A DNA stretch of 64,000 nucleotides from CAWEWH01 sp963812775. Lineage in GTDB: Bacteria; Pseudomonadota; Alphaproteobacteria; Rhizobiales; Beijerinckiaceae. Positions 26,344 through 34,257 of the stretch are shown here, piece by piece. How positions within the stretch are numbered: the stretch's first letter is position 1; every line of letters begins with the position of its first letter. The notes under the pieces are model-generated. The model worked only from the letters and a program-made list of their open reading frames with translations. It searched no databases and was not told where the DNA came from. A program made the position numbers and the translations under genes. The stretch spans positions 496,001-560,000 of the forward strand of contig CAWEWH010000009.1 of the NCBI GenBank assembly GCA_963812775.1, in the 5' to 3' direction.

Positions 26344-27057
26344 ATGCCCTATGTCGAAGGCTTCGTCGTCGCCGTGCCGGCCGCCAACAAGGAGGCCTAT
26401 CGCAAGCACGCCGCCAGTGCCGCACCGCTGTTCAAGGAGTTCGGCGCCACCCGCCTCGTCGAAGCCTGGGGCGACGACGTGCCCGACGGCAAGCTCACCG
26501 ATTTCAAGGGCGCCGTGAAGGCCAAGCAGGACGAGGTCGTCGTCTTCTCGTGGCTCGAATTTCCTTCCAAGGCGGCGCGCGACGCGGCCAACGTAAAGAT
26601 GATGAGCGACCCGCGCATGAAGGAGATGGGGACGTCGATGCCGTTCGACGGCCAGCGCATGATCCATGGCGGCTTCACGAGCCTCATCGACGAGAAGGCC
26701 GGCGGCAAGATGGGTTATGTCGACGGCTGGGTGGCACCGGTGCCGGCCGGCAACAAGGACGCCTACCGCGATGAGGCGGTCAAGATGGCCGCCGTGCTGC
26801 GGGAGCATGGCGCCACGCGCGTCGTCGACGCCTGGGGGGACGACGTGCCGGACGGCAAGGTCACCGACTTCAAGGGCGCCGTGAAGGCCACTGGCGACGA
26901 GAAGGTCGTCTATGCCTGGATCGAATGGCCTTCGAAACAGGTCCGCGACGACGGCTGGAAGAAGGCGATGGCCGATCCGCGCATGCAGCAGGGCACCCGG
27001 CCCTTCGACGGCAAGCGGATGATCTATGGCGGCTTCGCGCCGATCGTCGACGCGTGA
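26344..27057 (+). CDS. Double DUF1428 protein
   Basis: The 237-residue protein is two DUF1428 domains in tandem (about residues 1-118 and 120-237). Each half has the same string of motifs: YVEGFVVAVPAANKEAYR versus YVDGWVAPVPAGNKDAYR, EAWGDDVPDGKLTDFKGAVK versus DAWGDDVPDGKVTDFKGAVK, and PFDGQRMIHGGF versus PFDGKRMIYGGF. DUF1428 proteins are usually single-domain dimers with a dimeric alpha/beta barrel fold, so this is a fused dimer. The function of the family is unknown. The start ATG 26344 follows AGGAGA. Confidence 0.9.
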   Translation: MPYVEGFVVAVPAANKEAYRKHAASAAPLFKEFGATRLVEAWGDDVPDGKLTDFKGAVKAKQDEVVVFSWLEFPSKAARDAANVKMMSDPRMKEMGTSMPFDGQRMIHGGFTSLIDEKAGGKMGYVDGWVAPVPAGNKDAYRDEAVKMAAVLREHGATRVVDAWGDDVPDGKVTDFKGAVKATGDEKVVYAWIEWPSKQVRDDGWKKAMADPRMQQGTRPFDGKRMIYGGFAPIVDA

Positions 27058-27074
27058 GGCGGGAGAACACGCGC

Positions 27075-27290
27075 CCACCCTCTCCCCTTGCGGGAGAGGG
27101 TGCCGCTTGCGTTCGCAAGGCGGGAGAGGGGTGAACAGCTTAGATGTTGTGAACCTAAGCTTCGCTCAACTCCAACATCTGATCACTGAATCTGTCATCA
27201 AATGATGCAATACGTCTAACAGGCGGTGGGCTCACCCCTCTCCCGCCTCGGCTTCGCCGAGGCACCCTCTCCCGCAAGGGGAGAGGGGGT
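27075..27290. repeat. REP-like composite repeat, family B, copy 2, at a convergent junction
   Basis: The same layout as at 22.6 kb: CACCCTCTCCCCTTGCGGGA with GGGAGAGGGGTG, a 100-nt AT-richer centre, and the inverted CACCCCTCTCCC partner. It lies between the DUF1428 gene (plus) and ychF (minus). Confidence 0.78.
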
Positions 27291-27316
27291 CCCGCACCAA
27301 TGCTTCGGAGCATGCC

Positions 27317-28414
27317 TCACGTCGCGAAGCGGAAGTGCAAGACGTCGCCGTCGGCCACCACGTAGTCCTTGCCTTCGAGCCGCATCTTGCCGGCATCGCG
27401 GGCGCCGGCCTCGCCGTCGAGCGCCACGTAGTCATCGTAGGTGATCGTCTCGGCGCGGATGAAACCCTTCTCGAAGTCGGTATGGATGACGCCCGCCGCC
27501 TGTGGCGCCCGCGTGCCCTTGGTCACCGTCCAGGCCCGCGCCTCCTTGGGACCGACGGTGAAATAGGTGACGAGGCCGAGCAGCGCATAGCCGGCGCGGA
27601 TGACGCGGTTGAGACCCGGCTCCTCGAGCCCGGCATGGTCGAGATAGTCCTTCTGCTCGGCGACGGGCAGCATGGCGATCTCGCTCTCGATCTTGGCGGA
27701 CACGACGACGGCGATCTCGCCTTCCTCGGCGGCGCGGGCGAACACCTTCTCGGCATAGGCGTTGCCGGCGTGCGCCGAAGCCTCGTCGACGTTGCAGACA
27801 TAGAGAACGTGCTTGGCGGTCAGCAGCCCAAGCAGGCCGAAGGCCTGCTCCTCCTCCGCCTTGCGCTCGACGAAGCGGGCCGGCTTGCCGTCGCGCAGGA
27901 GCACGAGGGCGCGGTTGACGAGATCGAGCTGCTGCCTGGCCTCCTTGTCGGCGCCGCGCACCCGCTTCTCGAGGCCGGTCACGCGCTTCTCGAGGCTGTC
28001 GAGGTCGGCGAGCATCAGCTCCGTCTCGATGGTCTCGATGTCGGCGATGGGGTCGAGCTTGCCCTCGACATGCGTCACGTCGCTATCGTCGAAGCAGCGC
28101 ACCACATGCGCGATGGCATCGACCTCGCGGATGTTGGCGAGGAACTGGTTGCCGAGCCCCTCGCCTTTCGAGGCGCCACGCACCAGGCCGGCAATGTCGA
28201 CGAAGGTGAGCCGCGTCGGAATGATCTCGGCCGAAGCGCCGATCTTGCCGAGGATGTCGAGGCGCGGATCCGGCACCGCCACCTCGCCGATATTGGGCTC
28301 GATGGTGCAGAACGGATAGTTGGCGGCCTGCGCGGCCGCCGTCTGCGTCAGCGCGTTGAACAGCGTCGACTTGCCGACATTCGGCAGGCCGACAATGCCG
28401 CATCGAAAGCCCAT
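27317..28414 (-). CDS. ychF: Redox-regulated ATPase YchF (Obg family)
   Basis: This 365-residue P-loop protein hydrolyses ATP rather than GTP and binds ribosomes; it affects oxidative-stress responses. Visible are G1 GLPNVGKST, G3 FVDIAGLVRGASKGEGLG, the NVDE form of G4, and the C-terminal TGS domain ending DGDVLHFRFAT. Its ATG overlaps the stop of pth (ATGA), so the two are translationally coupled, the usual pth-ychF arrangement. Confidence 0.96.
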   Translation of the reverse strand: MGFRCGIVGLPNVGKSTLFNALTQTAAAQAANYPFCTIEPNIGEVAVPDPRLDILGKIGASAEIIPTRLTFVDIAGLVRGASKGEGLGNQFLANIREVDAIAHVVRCFDDSDVTHVEGKLDPIADIETIETELMLADLDSLEKRVTGLEKRVRGADKEARQQLDLVNRALVLLRDGKPARFVERKAEEEQAFGLLGLLTAKHVLYVCNVDEASAHAGNAYAEKVFARAAEEGEIAVVVSAKIESEIAMLPVAEQKDYLDHAGLEEPGLNRVIRAGYALLGLVTYFTVGPKEARAWTVTKGTRAPQAAGVIHTDFEKGFIRAETITYDDYVALDGEAGARDAGKMRLEGKDYVVADGDVLHFRFAT

Positions 28415-29037
28415 CAGTCGTTCTCCGGCTCGTCGTTCTTGTCGTTCTTGTCTTTCTTGCCCCAGCCGGCCGCCTGCATGGCGAGGTGCACCTTGTTCTG
28501 GAAGCTCGCATCCTCGCCGGCCGCCAACAGCGGCGCCTGCGCGCCGATGGCGCGGCACATGTCCTCGACCCAGGGCACCTCGTCCTTGCGGAAATCGCTC
28601 AGCACGTACGGGTAGACGAGATCCTTGTCGCCGGGATGCCCGATGCCGAGGCGCACGCGCTTGTAGTCGTTGCCGCAATGGGCGGTGATGGAGCGCAGGC
28701 CGTTGTGGCCGGCATTGCCGCCGCCCAGCTTCACGCGCAGCTTGCCGGGCGCCAGATCGAGCTCGTCGTGAAAGACGATCACGTCGGCAAGCTCGACCTT
28801 GTAGAAGCGCATGGCGTCCTGAACGGCTCGGCCGCTGTCGTTCATGAAGGTCTGCGGCAACATCAGCAGCGCCCGCACGCCGCCGGGCGACGCCTCGGTG
28901 ATGGCGGCGTGGAATTTCTCGCGCCAACGCTCGGCCTTCTGGGCCCGCGCCACCGCGCCAACCGCCATGAAGCCGAAATTGTGCCGGTGGCGCGCGTAAG
29001 TGGCGCCCGGATTGCCCAGGCCGACGAAGAGCAGCAT
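28414..29037 (-). CDS. pth: Peptidyl-tRNA hydrolase
   Basis: Pth releases tRNA from peptidyl-tRNA that drops off the ribosome. The N-terminal FVGLGNPGATYARHRHNFGF has the conserved asparagine and the catalytic histidine. HDELDLAPGKLRVKLGGGNAG carries the conserved aspartate and asparagine. The 207-residue length includes an extended polar C-terminus rich in K, N and D, common in alphaproteobacteria. A half copy of hairpin b ends 8 nt before its start codon. Confidence 0.96.
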   Translation of the reverse strand: MLLFVGLGNPGATYARHRHNFGFMAVGAVARAQKAERWREKFHAAITEASPGGVRALLMLPQTFMNDSGRAVQDAMRFYKVELADVIVFHDELDLAPGKLRVKLGGGNAGHNGLRSITAHCGNDYKRVRLGIGHPGDKDLVYPYVLSDFRKDEVPWVEDMCRAIGAQAPLLAAGEDASFQNKVHLAMQAAGWGKKDKNDKNDEPEND

Positions 29038-29044
29038 GAGGACC

Positions 29045-29071
29045 CTAGTGCGCTGAATTTTGACGTTCGCG
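29045..29071 (-). repeat. Half copy of hairpin b upstream of pth
   Basis: CTAGTGCGCTGAATTTTGAC plus GTTCGC matches the left arm of hairpin b at 26179 with a few changes. On the transcribed minus strand it corresponds to the 3' arm of b and ends 8 nt before the pth start, the same spacing as between the full element and apt. Confidence 0.65.
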
Positions 29072-29113
29072 TGCTGTGCCGCGGGCGAGCCAGCCCGCGA
29101 CGACGCGCCGTCC

Positions 29114-29833
29114 CTACTTCTTTTCGCCCCTCTCCGGCTTCTTGGCGTCGGCGGGCGGTGCGGCCCCCGGCGCGGCAGGCGCTCCCTCGGCGGGCGCGGC
29201 CCCGTCCGCTGCCGGCACCTCGCCTTCGGCGGTGGCCGCGACAGCCGTCGGTGTCGGCTCCTCGAGCTTGGTCGGCGGGGCGATGCTGCCGATGGTGAAG
29301 TCGCGGCCGGTGATGGTCGGACGCGCGCCTTCCGGCAGCTTGATGGCCGAGATATGGATCGAGTCGTTGATGTCGAGCCCGGTCAGATCGGCCACCAGGA
29401 ATTCGGGAATGTCCTCGACGCGGATGCGCAGCTCCACCGTGTGACGCACGACGTTGAGCGTGCCGCCGCGCTTCAGGCCGGGCGAGGCCTCGCCGTTGAG
29501 GAAGCGCACCGGCACCTCGACCTTGATGGTCGAGCCGACGCCGACACGCAGAAAGTCCACATGCACCGGCAGATCCTTCACCGGATCGAGCTGGAAGTCG
29601 CGCGGGATGACGCGCGCCTTGTCCTTGCCGACCTCGATCTCGAAGATCGTGGTGAGGAAGTGGCCGGCGAAGATGAGGCTCTTGGCCTGGTCATAGTCGA
29701 GCGCAATGGGCTGGGCGGGTTGGCCATTGCCGTAGATGACGGCGGGAATCCGGCCCTGGCGGCGAACGGCGCGGGCGGCCCCCTTGCCGACCCGCTCGCG
29801 CGCCGTGGCCTTCAATTGCTTGACGGCGATCAT
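29114..29833 (-). CDS. rplY: 50S ribosomal protein L25/general stress protein Ctc
   Basis: This 239-residue L25 of the long Ctc type binds 5S rRNA through its N-terminal domain (KATARERVGKGAARAVRRQG, then IPAVIYGNGQ). A C-terminal TL5-like beta domain contains PVHVDFLRV and the VPVRFLNGEASPGLKRGG block. The last 50 residues are an alanine/proline/glutamate tail ending KKPERGEKK, typical of Hyphomicrobiales. A terminator-like hairpin stands 28 nt upstream of the start. Confidence 0.95.
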   Translation of the reverse strand: MIAVKQLKATARERVGKGAARAVRRQGRIPAVIYGNGQPAQPIALDYDQAKSLIFAGHFLTTIFEIEVGKDKARVIPRDFQLDPVKDLPVHVDFLRVGVGSTIKVEVPVRFLNGEASPGLKRGGTLNVVRHTVELRIRVEDIPEFLVADLTGLDINDSIHISAIKLPEGARPTITGRDFTIGSIAPPTKLEEPTPTAVAATAEGEVPAADGAAPAEGAPAAPGAAPPADAKKPERGEKK

Positions 29834-29860
29834 GGTGCGTATCCTGTTGTATCTCAATGC

Positions 29861-29883
29861 AAAACGGCCGCCATCGGCGGCCG
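29861..29883 (-). terminator. Terminator-like hairpin in the rplY leader
   Basis: On the minus strand CGGCCGCC pairs with GGCGGCCG around a 3-nt loop, followed by TTTT. It lies about 28 nt before the rplY ATG, so it either ends transcription from prs or attenuates rplY. Confidence 0.5.
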
Positions 29884-30043
29884 GCGAGACCAAGCCTGGG
29901 CCTGGCTTCGGCGCCCGTGCCTCCAGGGGTGTCTGGCGGGCGCGACGGGCTTATAGCCGCCCGGCTGGCGCCCGTCCAGGGTCGGACGACGGGGACGGGC
30001 ATGCCCACGATCGATCGTCTGTCGTCCGTGCCCCGTCGTCCGG

Positions 30044-30259
30044 CTATGGCGGGGGATTGCGCACCCGGTCCTCGAGGTCGGCGCGAACCTGTTCCGGCGT
30101 GGCGAGACGGCGGAAGACGCGTTCCGACAGCGAAAAGCCAGCCAGCACGATGACGATGGCGACCGCCCAGGCGGTCCAGCCCGGCGACAGGACAAACCAC
30201 GCGGCAAACCCGAGGCCGGCGCCGAGAAGCGTGATGGCGAAACGGACGAGCTGGGCCAT
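30044..30259 (-). CDS. Small two-helix membrane protein, 71 aa
   Basis: Two hydrophobic helices (about residues 8-27 and 30-47) precede a charged C-terminal tail (ERVFRRLATPEQVRADLEDR). The start ATG 30259 lies 57 nt after the prs stop on the same strand, so it may be the second gene of that operon. Comparable short proteins next to prs occur in related genomes. Function unknown. Confidence 0.65.
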   Translation of the reverse strand: MAQLVRFAITLLGAGLGFAAWFVLSPGWTAWAVAIVIVLAGFSLSERVFRRLATPEQVRADLEDRVRNPPP

Positions 30260-30316
30260 GTCAGACCGCGCAGGACGGACGATCAGGGACAGAAAGACAA
30301 GACGCTCTGTCGCCCG

Positions 30317-31282
30317 TCATCTGTCCCCCGTCGTCGTCAATCGAACAGGCTCGACACGCTCGACTTCGGTCGCCGTGCGGGCCACCGCCTCGCCCATCAA
30401 GGGGGCGATGGTCAGTATGCGGAAGCGGGTCGACTTGCGCACCGCGTCGGTGGACTGGATCGAGTCGGTGATGACCATTTCCTTGAGCTGCGAGTCGGCG
30501 ATGCGCGCCACCGCCCCGCCCGACAAGACGCCGTGCGTGCAATAGGCGTAGACCTCCTTGGCGCCTTGCCGCACGAGCGCGTCGGCGGCGTTGCACAAGG
30601 TGCCGCCGGAATCGACGAGGTCGTCCACCAGGATGCAGATGCTGCCCTCGACGTTGCCGATGATGTTCATCACCTCGCTCTCGCCGGCCCGCTCGCGGCG
30701 TTTGTCGACGATGGCCAGCGGCGCATCGATGCGCCGCGCCAGGCCGCGCGCCCGCATCACGCCGCCCACGTCGGGCGACACCACCACCATGGAGCCGTTG
30801 TCGAAGCGCTCCTTGATGTCGCGCACCATCACCGGCGATGCGTAGAGATTGTCGGTGGGGATATCGAAGAAGCCCTGGATCTGCGGGGCGTGCAAGTCGA
30901 GCGTCATCAGCCGGTCGGCGCCCGCCTGGGTGATGAGGTTCGCGACGAGCTTGGCGGAGATCGGCGAGCGCGACGCCGTCTTGCGGTCCTGGCGGCCGTA
31001 GCCGTAATACGGCACCACCGCCGTGATGCGGCGCGCCGAGGAGCGGCGCAGCGCATCGATGATGATGAGCAGCTCCATCAGGTGGTCGTTGGCCGGGAAC
31101 GACGTGGACTGGATGACGAACACGTCCTCGCCGCGCACGTTCTCCTCGACCTCGACGAAGATCTCCATGTCGGCGAAGCGCCGCACCTGGCAGGTGGCCA
31201 GCGGCGTCTCGAGGTAATCGGAAATGGCCTGCGCCAGCGGCCGGTTGGAATTGCCCGCCACGAGCTTGATCGAGTTCTTCAT
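30317..31282 (-). CDS. prs: Ribose-phosphate pyrophosphokinase
   Basis: PRPP synthetase makes 5-phosphoribosyl diphosphate from ribose 5-phosphate and ATP for purine, pyrimidine, histidine and NAD synthesis. Class I motifs are present: KLVAGNSNRPLAQAISDYL, the ATP region VVPYYGYGRQDRK, DLHAPQIQGFFDIPTDNL and the PRPP loop ILVDDLVDSGGTLCNAA. The 321 residues are full length. PRPP is also the co-substrate of apt, found 20 kb away. Confidence 0.96.
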   Translation of the reverse strand: MKNSIKLVAGNSNRPLAQAISDYLETPLATCQVRRFADMEIFVEVEENVRGEDVFVIQSTSFPANDHLMELLIIIDALRRSSARRITAVVPYYGYGRQDRKTASRSPISAKLVANLITQAGADRLMTLDLHAPQIQGFFDIPTDNLYASPVMVRDIKERFDNGSMVVVSPDVGGVMRARGLARRIDAPLAIVDKRRERAGESEVMNIIGNVEGSICILVDDLVDSGGTLCNAADALVRQGAKEVYAYCTHGVLSGGAVARIADSQLKEMVITDSIQSTDAVRKSTRFRILTIAPLMGEAVARTATEVERVEPVRLTTTGDR

Positions 31283-31392
31283 CGAGCGTCCTGGGCAGTC
31301 CTGCGAAGGCGGGCGTCACCGACCCGTCATGCTTGCCGCGGGCTCTTAGCAGCCACGCCGGATGGGAACAATACGGCCGATGGGCCCGATCC

Positions 31393-31905
31393 TCAGGAAC
31401 CGGCACCAGGGTTAGCGGCCAGGAAGCTGGCGATGTCGTTCATGCTCTGGGCGGCCGCCTGCTGAAGCTGGGCCCTGCCGACGTTCGCCCAGGGGTCGGG
31501 CCCGGCGCGACCACCCCCCGGCATGGCGCCTTCGAGGCGCCGGGTGCGCCGTTTTGCGGCATCGAACACGTCCCACACGAAGGCCAGCACGGTGCGCCCG
31601 TCCTCGCTCTGATAGGCGGTGAGATAGCCCCTGAGGCGATAGCGCGCCGGCCCCTCGCTCGGCACGAGCTCGACGCGCCGCGCCGAGGCTTCCGACACCA
31701 GCGCGGTGGCGAATTCCCCCTGCATGGCTTCCGGCGCGCCGTCGATGCTCTCGAATGCGATCGGCACGCCCGGCGCCTCGACCTTTGCGGCGCTCATGCC
31801 GGAGAGCGACAGGCCGCCCTCACCGGCGCTCTGGCAACCGCCGAGCCCGAGCGCGCAAAAAAGCAGGAGCGCGCCGCAGCAGCGCGTTTTTGGCCAGCCC
31901 AACAT
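31393..31905 (-). CDS. Hypothetical lipoprotein, 170 aa
   Basis: A lipoprotein signal peptide with lipobox LGGC (cysteine about residue 24) is followed by a domain of mixed strands and helices (RYRLRGYLTAYQSEDGRTVL, FVWDVFDAAKRR). The domain resembles small periplasmic lipoproteins of unknown role annotated as hypothetical in Bradyrhizobium relatives. It would depend on Lgt, encoded at 10 kb. Confidence 0.75.
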   Translation of the reverse strand: MLGWPKTRCCGALLLFCALGLGGCQSAGEGGLSLSGMSAAKVEAPGVPIAFESIDGAPEAMQGEFATALVSEASARRVELVPSEGPARYRLRGYLTAYQSEDGRTVLAFVWDVFDAAKRRTRRLEGAMPGGGRAGPDPWANVGRAQLQQAAAQSMNDIASFLAANPGAGS

Positions 31906-31946
31906 GACGCCTCCCCGCCTCTACGCCGCGGGTTTGGGACGGTTTA

Positions 31947-31994
31947 GCGCATGATCCCGAAAAGTGTGAGCGGTTTTCGGATGGGATCATGCGC
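31947..31994. repeat. Dispersed 48-bp palindrome, copy 2
   Basis: Nearly identical to the copy at 4274: GCGCATGATCCCGAAAAGTG, then CGGTTTTCGGAT and GATCATGCGC. It is followed 12 nt later by a second, unrelated palindrome. Confidence 0.88.
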
Positions 31995-32006
31995 AAAATC
32001 AAGAAG

Positions 32007-32049
32007 CTAGAGCACGATCCCGTTTCGAAAGAAACGGATCGTGCTCTAG
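32007..32049. repeat. Perfect palindrome overlapping the amidase stop codon
   Basis: CTAGAGCACGATCC and GGATCGTGCTCTAG form a perfect 14-bp stem around GTTTCGAAAGAAAC-like sequence. The amidase stop codon (32046-32048) lies in its right arm, so the element may have inserted at or replaced the gene end. Confidence 0.85.
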
Positions 32050-33525
32050 GCGCTGAGCCGACGCTGGTCCAGGCCGCGAGCCGAGCCGTCACGAGGCTCG
32101 ATCGGCCGCCATGTCTCGAGATCGAGAATCGTCTCGAGAAGCTTGGCGCCGGCCAGGACGCGGTCTTCCCGTCGTGGCGGCGCCACCACCTGGAGGCCAA
32201 CCGGCAACCTTGCGGCGGTAAAGCCGGCCGGCAGTGACAGGGCCGGGCAGCCGACAAGCGTGATGGCATAGGCGATGCCGAGCCATTCGACGTAGTTGCC
32301 GAATGTCTTGCCGTTGAGGTCCGCAACGTAGCGCTGCTCGACCGGGAAATGGCGGCACGATCGTGGCCGGCGTCAGCAAGAGGTCGTAGGTCTCGAAGAA
32401 GGCAAGCGCCCTCTTGAGCATGGCGGCGCGCTGGCGCTCGGCCCGGATCAGATCGCGTCATCTTGAGCTGCAAACCGCGCTCGATGTTCCAGATGACCTC
32501 GGGCTTCAGCTTGTCGCGATGCTCGATCGAGCAGGGGCTTGCGCTCGATGGCAAAGCTGCCGCGCCCGCAGCACCTCGAACGATGTCGTGCGTTTCGGAG
32601 AGATCGGGATGCGCCTCCTCGACGACGATGCCCGCCTCGGCGAAGCGGCTGCGCCGCCTGCGGCAAATGTCAGCGACCTCGGTGTCGACCGGCGTGATCC
32701 GCCGAGGTCGGGGCTGAAGGCGACGCGCGCGCGGCCTCGCAGCCGGAGCGCGACAGCGGCAAGGAACGGCGTCGCGGGCTTCGCAGGGAGACGGGATCGC
32801 GCGGGTCGTAGCCGGCCAGAGCGTCGAGCATCAGCGCCACATCCTCGACGGTCGCGCGCCATCGGGCCCTCGACGGGGAGCGGCCGGTCGATGGCGAGGC
32901 CGCGGGACCGTGCGGCGACGCGACCGGGCGAGGGCCTGAGGCCGACGACTGCCGCAGAAGCGCGGCGGGCGTGCGCAGCGAGCCGCCGAGGTCGGAGCCG
33001 TTGGCGAGCCAGGCCATGCCGGTCGCCAGCGCCACGGCGGCGCCGCCCGAGGAGCCCGCCGCAGGTCGAGCGCGTCGTGTCCCAGGGGTTGAGGGTGGCG
33101 CCGAAGACCTCGTTGAAGGTGTTGGCACCGGCGCCGAACTCGGGCGTGTTCGACTTGGCGTAGACGACCCCGCCCGCGCGCTCCAGCCGCTCGACCAGGA
33201 TGTCGGAGCGTGTCGGGCACGTGATCCGCGAAGATCGGCGAGCCGTAGGTGGTGCGCACGCCCGCCACCTCGGTGAGGTCCTTGATGAGGACAGGCAGGC
33301 CCGCCAGCAGGCCGCGCGCCGTCCCGCGGCCGCCGCATCAGCGCGTCGGCATGATTGCCGCGCCCGCTCGACGCAGAGGGTGGGCAGCGCATTGACGGCG
33401 CCGTCGACGGCGGCGATGCGCGCTTCGAGCGTGTCGAGGAGATCATGCGGCGTCACCTCGCCGCTTCTCAGCTTATCGACGACGGCGATGGCGGTGAGCG
33501 AGATGAGTGAGGGATCGTTGGCCAT
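32046..33525 (-). pseudogene. Amidase-signature enzyme (multiple frameshifts)
   Basis: Pieces of an amidase (hydrolysis of an amide by a Ser-Ser-Lys triad) occur in order over three frames: MANDPSLISLTAIAVVDKLR, ARIAAVDGAVNALPT, a broken first lysine segment, LVERLERAGGVVYAKSNTPE, FGATLNPWDTTRST with a broken GGSSGG loop, LATGMAWLANGSDLGGSLRT, and a C-terminus with GCPALSLPAGFT and RLPVGLQVVAPP. At least five indels interrupt it. They may be sequence errors as in the 8-11 kb tract, or real decay, since amidases are dispensable. The specificity is unknown. Confidence 0.7.
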
Positions 33526-33569
33526 GGCGCAGGATGGCAAGGCCCGCGCTTCCGGTCCAGATGCCAGGC

Positions 33570-33857
33570 CTAGAATTGTTCCGGCCAGCGGCGCGCACTG
33601 TGATAGACGCGTATGACCTGCACCACCTCATCCTTGATACGATACGGAACGACATAGGACGTGCCGGGGACGACCAGTTCGCGCGTGCCTGGAACGCGGC
33701 CGGGCCGGCCCATTTGGGGGCTGTTAGCCAAAAGAACTTCGACATCACGCAGGATGTGGAGCACGACGCGCTCCGCCGCGGCGGGGTTGTCTTGCGAAAT
33801 GTACTCGCGGAGCGCGGCAAGATCTTCGATCGCCTCGGGCGACCATTCAGTCTTCAT
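33570..33857 (-). CDS. ParE/RelE-superfamily toxin
   Basis: This 95-residue protein has the ParE-type layout: WSPEAIEDLAALREYISQDN at the N-terminus, GRPGRVPGTRELVV in the middle and YRIKDEVVQVIRVYHSARRW at the end. ParE toxins block DNA gyrase, whereas RelE relatives cut mRNA; the sequence favours ParE. The ATG overlaps the antitoxin stop (ATGA), with the antitoxin first, the standard order. Confidence 0.9.
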   Translation of the reverse strand: MKTEWSPEAIEDLAALREYISQDNPAAAERVVLHILRDVEVLLANSPQMGRPGRVPGTRELVVPGTSYVVPYRIKDEVVQVIRVYHSARRWPEQF

Positions 33858-34126
33858 GACTTGGAGCGCGTCGGCTTTGGCAACTCATTGCGCTTGCCCC
33901 AGGAGCGTACCCACTTCTCGACCTCCTCGTGGGGGATGCCGCGACCAGCGTCGAGCGACGCAATAGCTTGCTTGATTCCAGCAACTTGCCATTCGTTCAC
34001 ATCGAGATAGTCGTTGATGGCTTCGGCCGCCAAAAACGAACGGCTGCGGCCGGTGCTCTTGGCCAGCTTCTCGAGCCGTCTTTTTGCCGCTTGCTCCAGC
34101 CGAATGGTGACCGTCGTCGAGGCCAT
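33854..34126 (-). CDS. Ribbon-helix-helix antitoxin, ParD/CopG-like
   Basis: This 90-residue protein begins with an RHH domain (TTVTIRLEQAAKRRLEKLAK then TGRSRSFLAAEAI) that would bind operator DNA as a dimer. Its C-terminal tail would wrap the toxin (GIPHEEVEKWVRSWGKRNEL). A 24-bp palindrome just before its start is the likely operator. Confidence 0.9.
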   Translation of the reverse strand: MASTTVTIRLEQAAKRRLEKLAKSTGRSRSFLAAEAINDYLDVNEWQVAGIKQAIASLDAGRGIPHEEVEKWVRSWGKRNELPKPTRSKS

Positions 34127-34132
34127 GGGCGC

Positions 34133-34156
34133 GTGTACCTGTGATCAGTTGTACAC
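34133..34156. promoter_or_regulatory. Candidate operator of the toxin-antitoxin operon
   Basis: GTGTAC (34133-34138) and GTACAC (34151-34156) flank a centred TGATCA, giving an interrupted palindrome 7 nt upstream of the antitoxin start. This is where RHH antitoxins usually bind to repress their own operon. Confidence 0.65.
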
Positions 34157-34179
34157 AAGCTAGCACAAGATGACGTACC

Positions 34180-34222
34180 AGAAAAGAAAGCAGACAGGCC
34201 GAGCCGTGCGGGGCTCGGCCTG
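34180..34222 (-). terminator. Rho-independent terminator of the fasciclin gene
   Basis: On the minus strand CAGGCCGAGCC pairs with GGCTCGGCCTG (11 bp, 6-nt loop), followed by the T-rich CTGCTTTCTTTTCT. It begins 36 nt after the stop codon. Confidence 0.8.
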
Positions 34223-34257
34223 CTGCGCCGCGCGAGGCTGGGAGACGCTGTTACGCC

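Noticed and set aside
22563..27290. CRISPR array suspected from repeated CCCTCTCCC blocks
   Set aside because: Only two opposed halves per locus with no regular spacers; these are REP-like inverted repeats.
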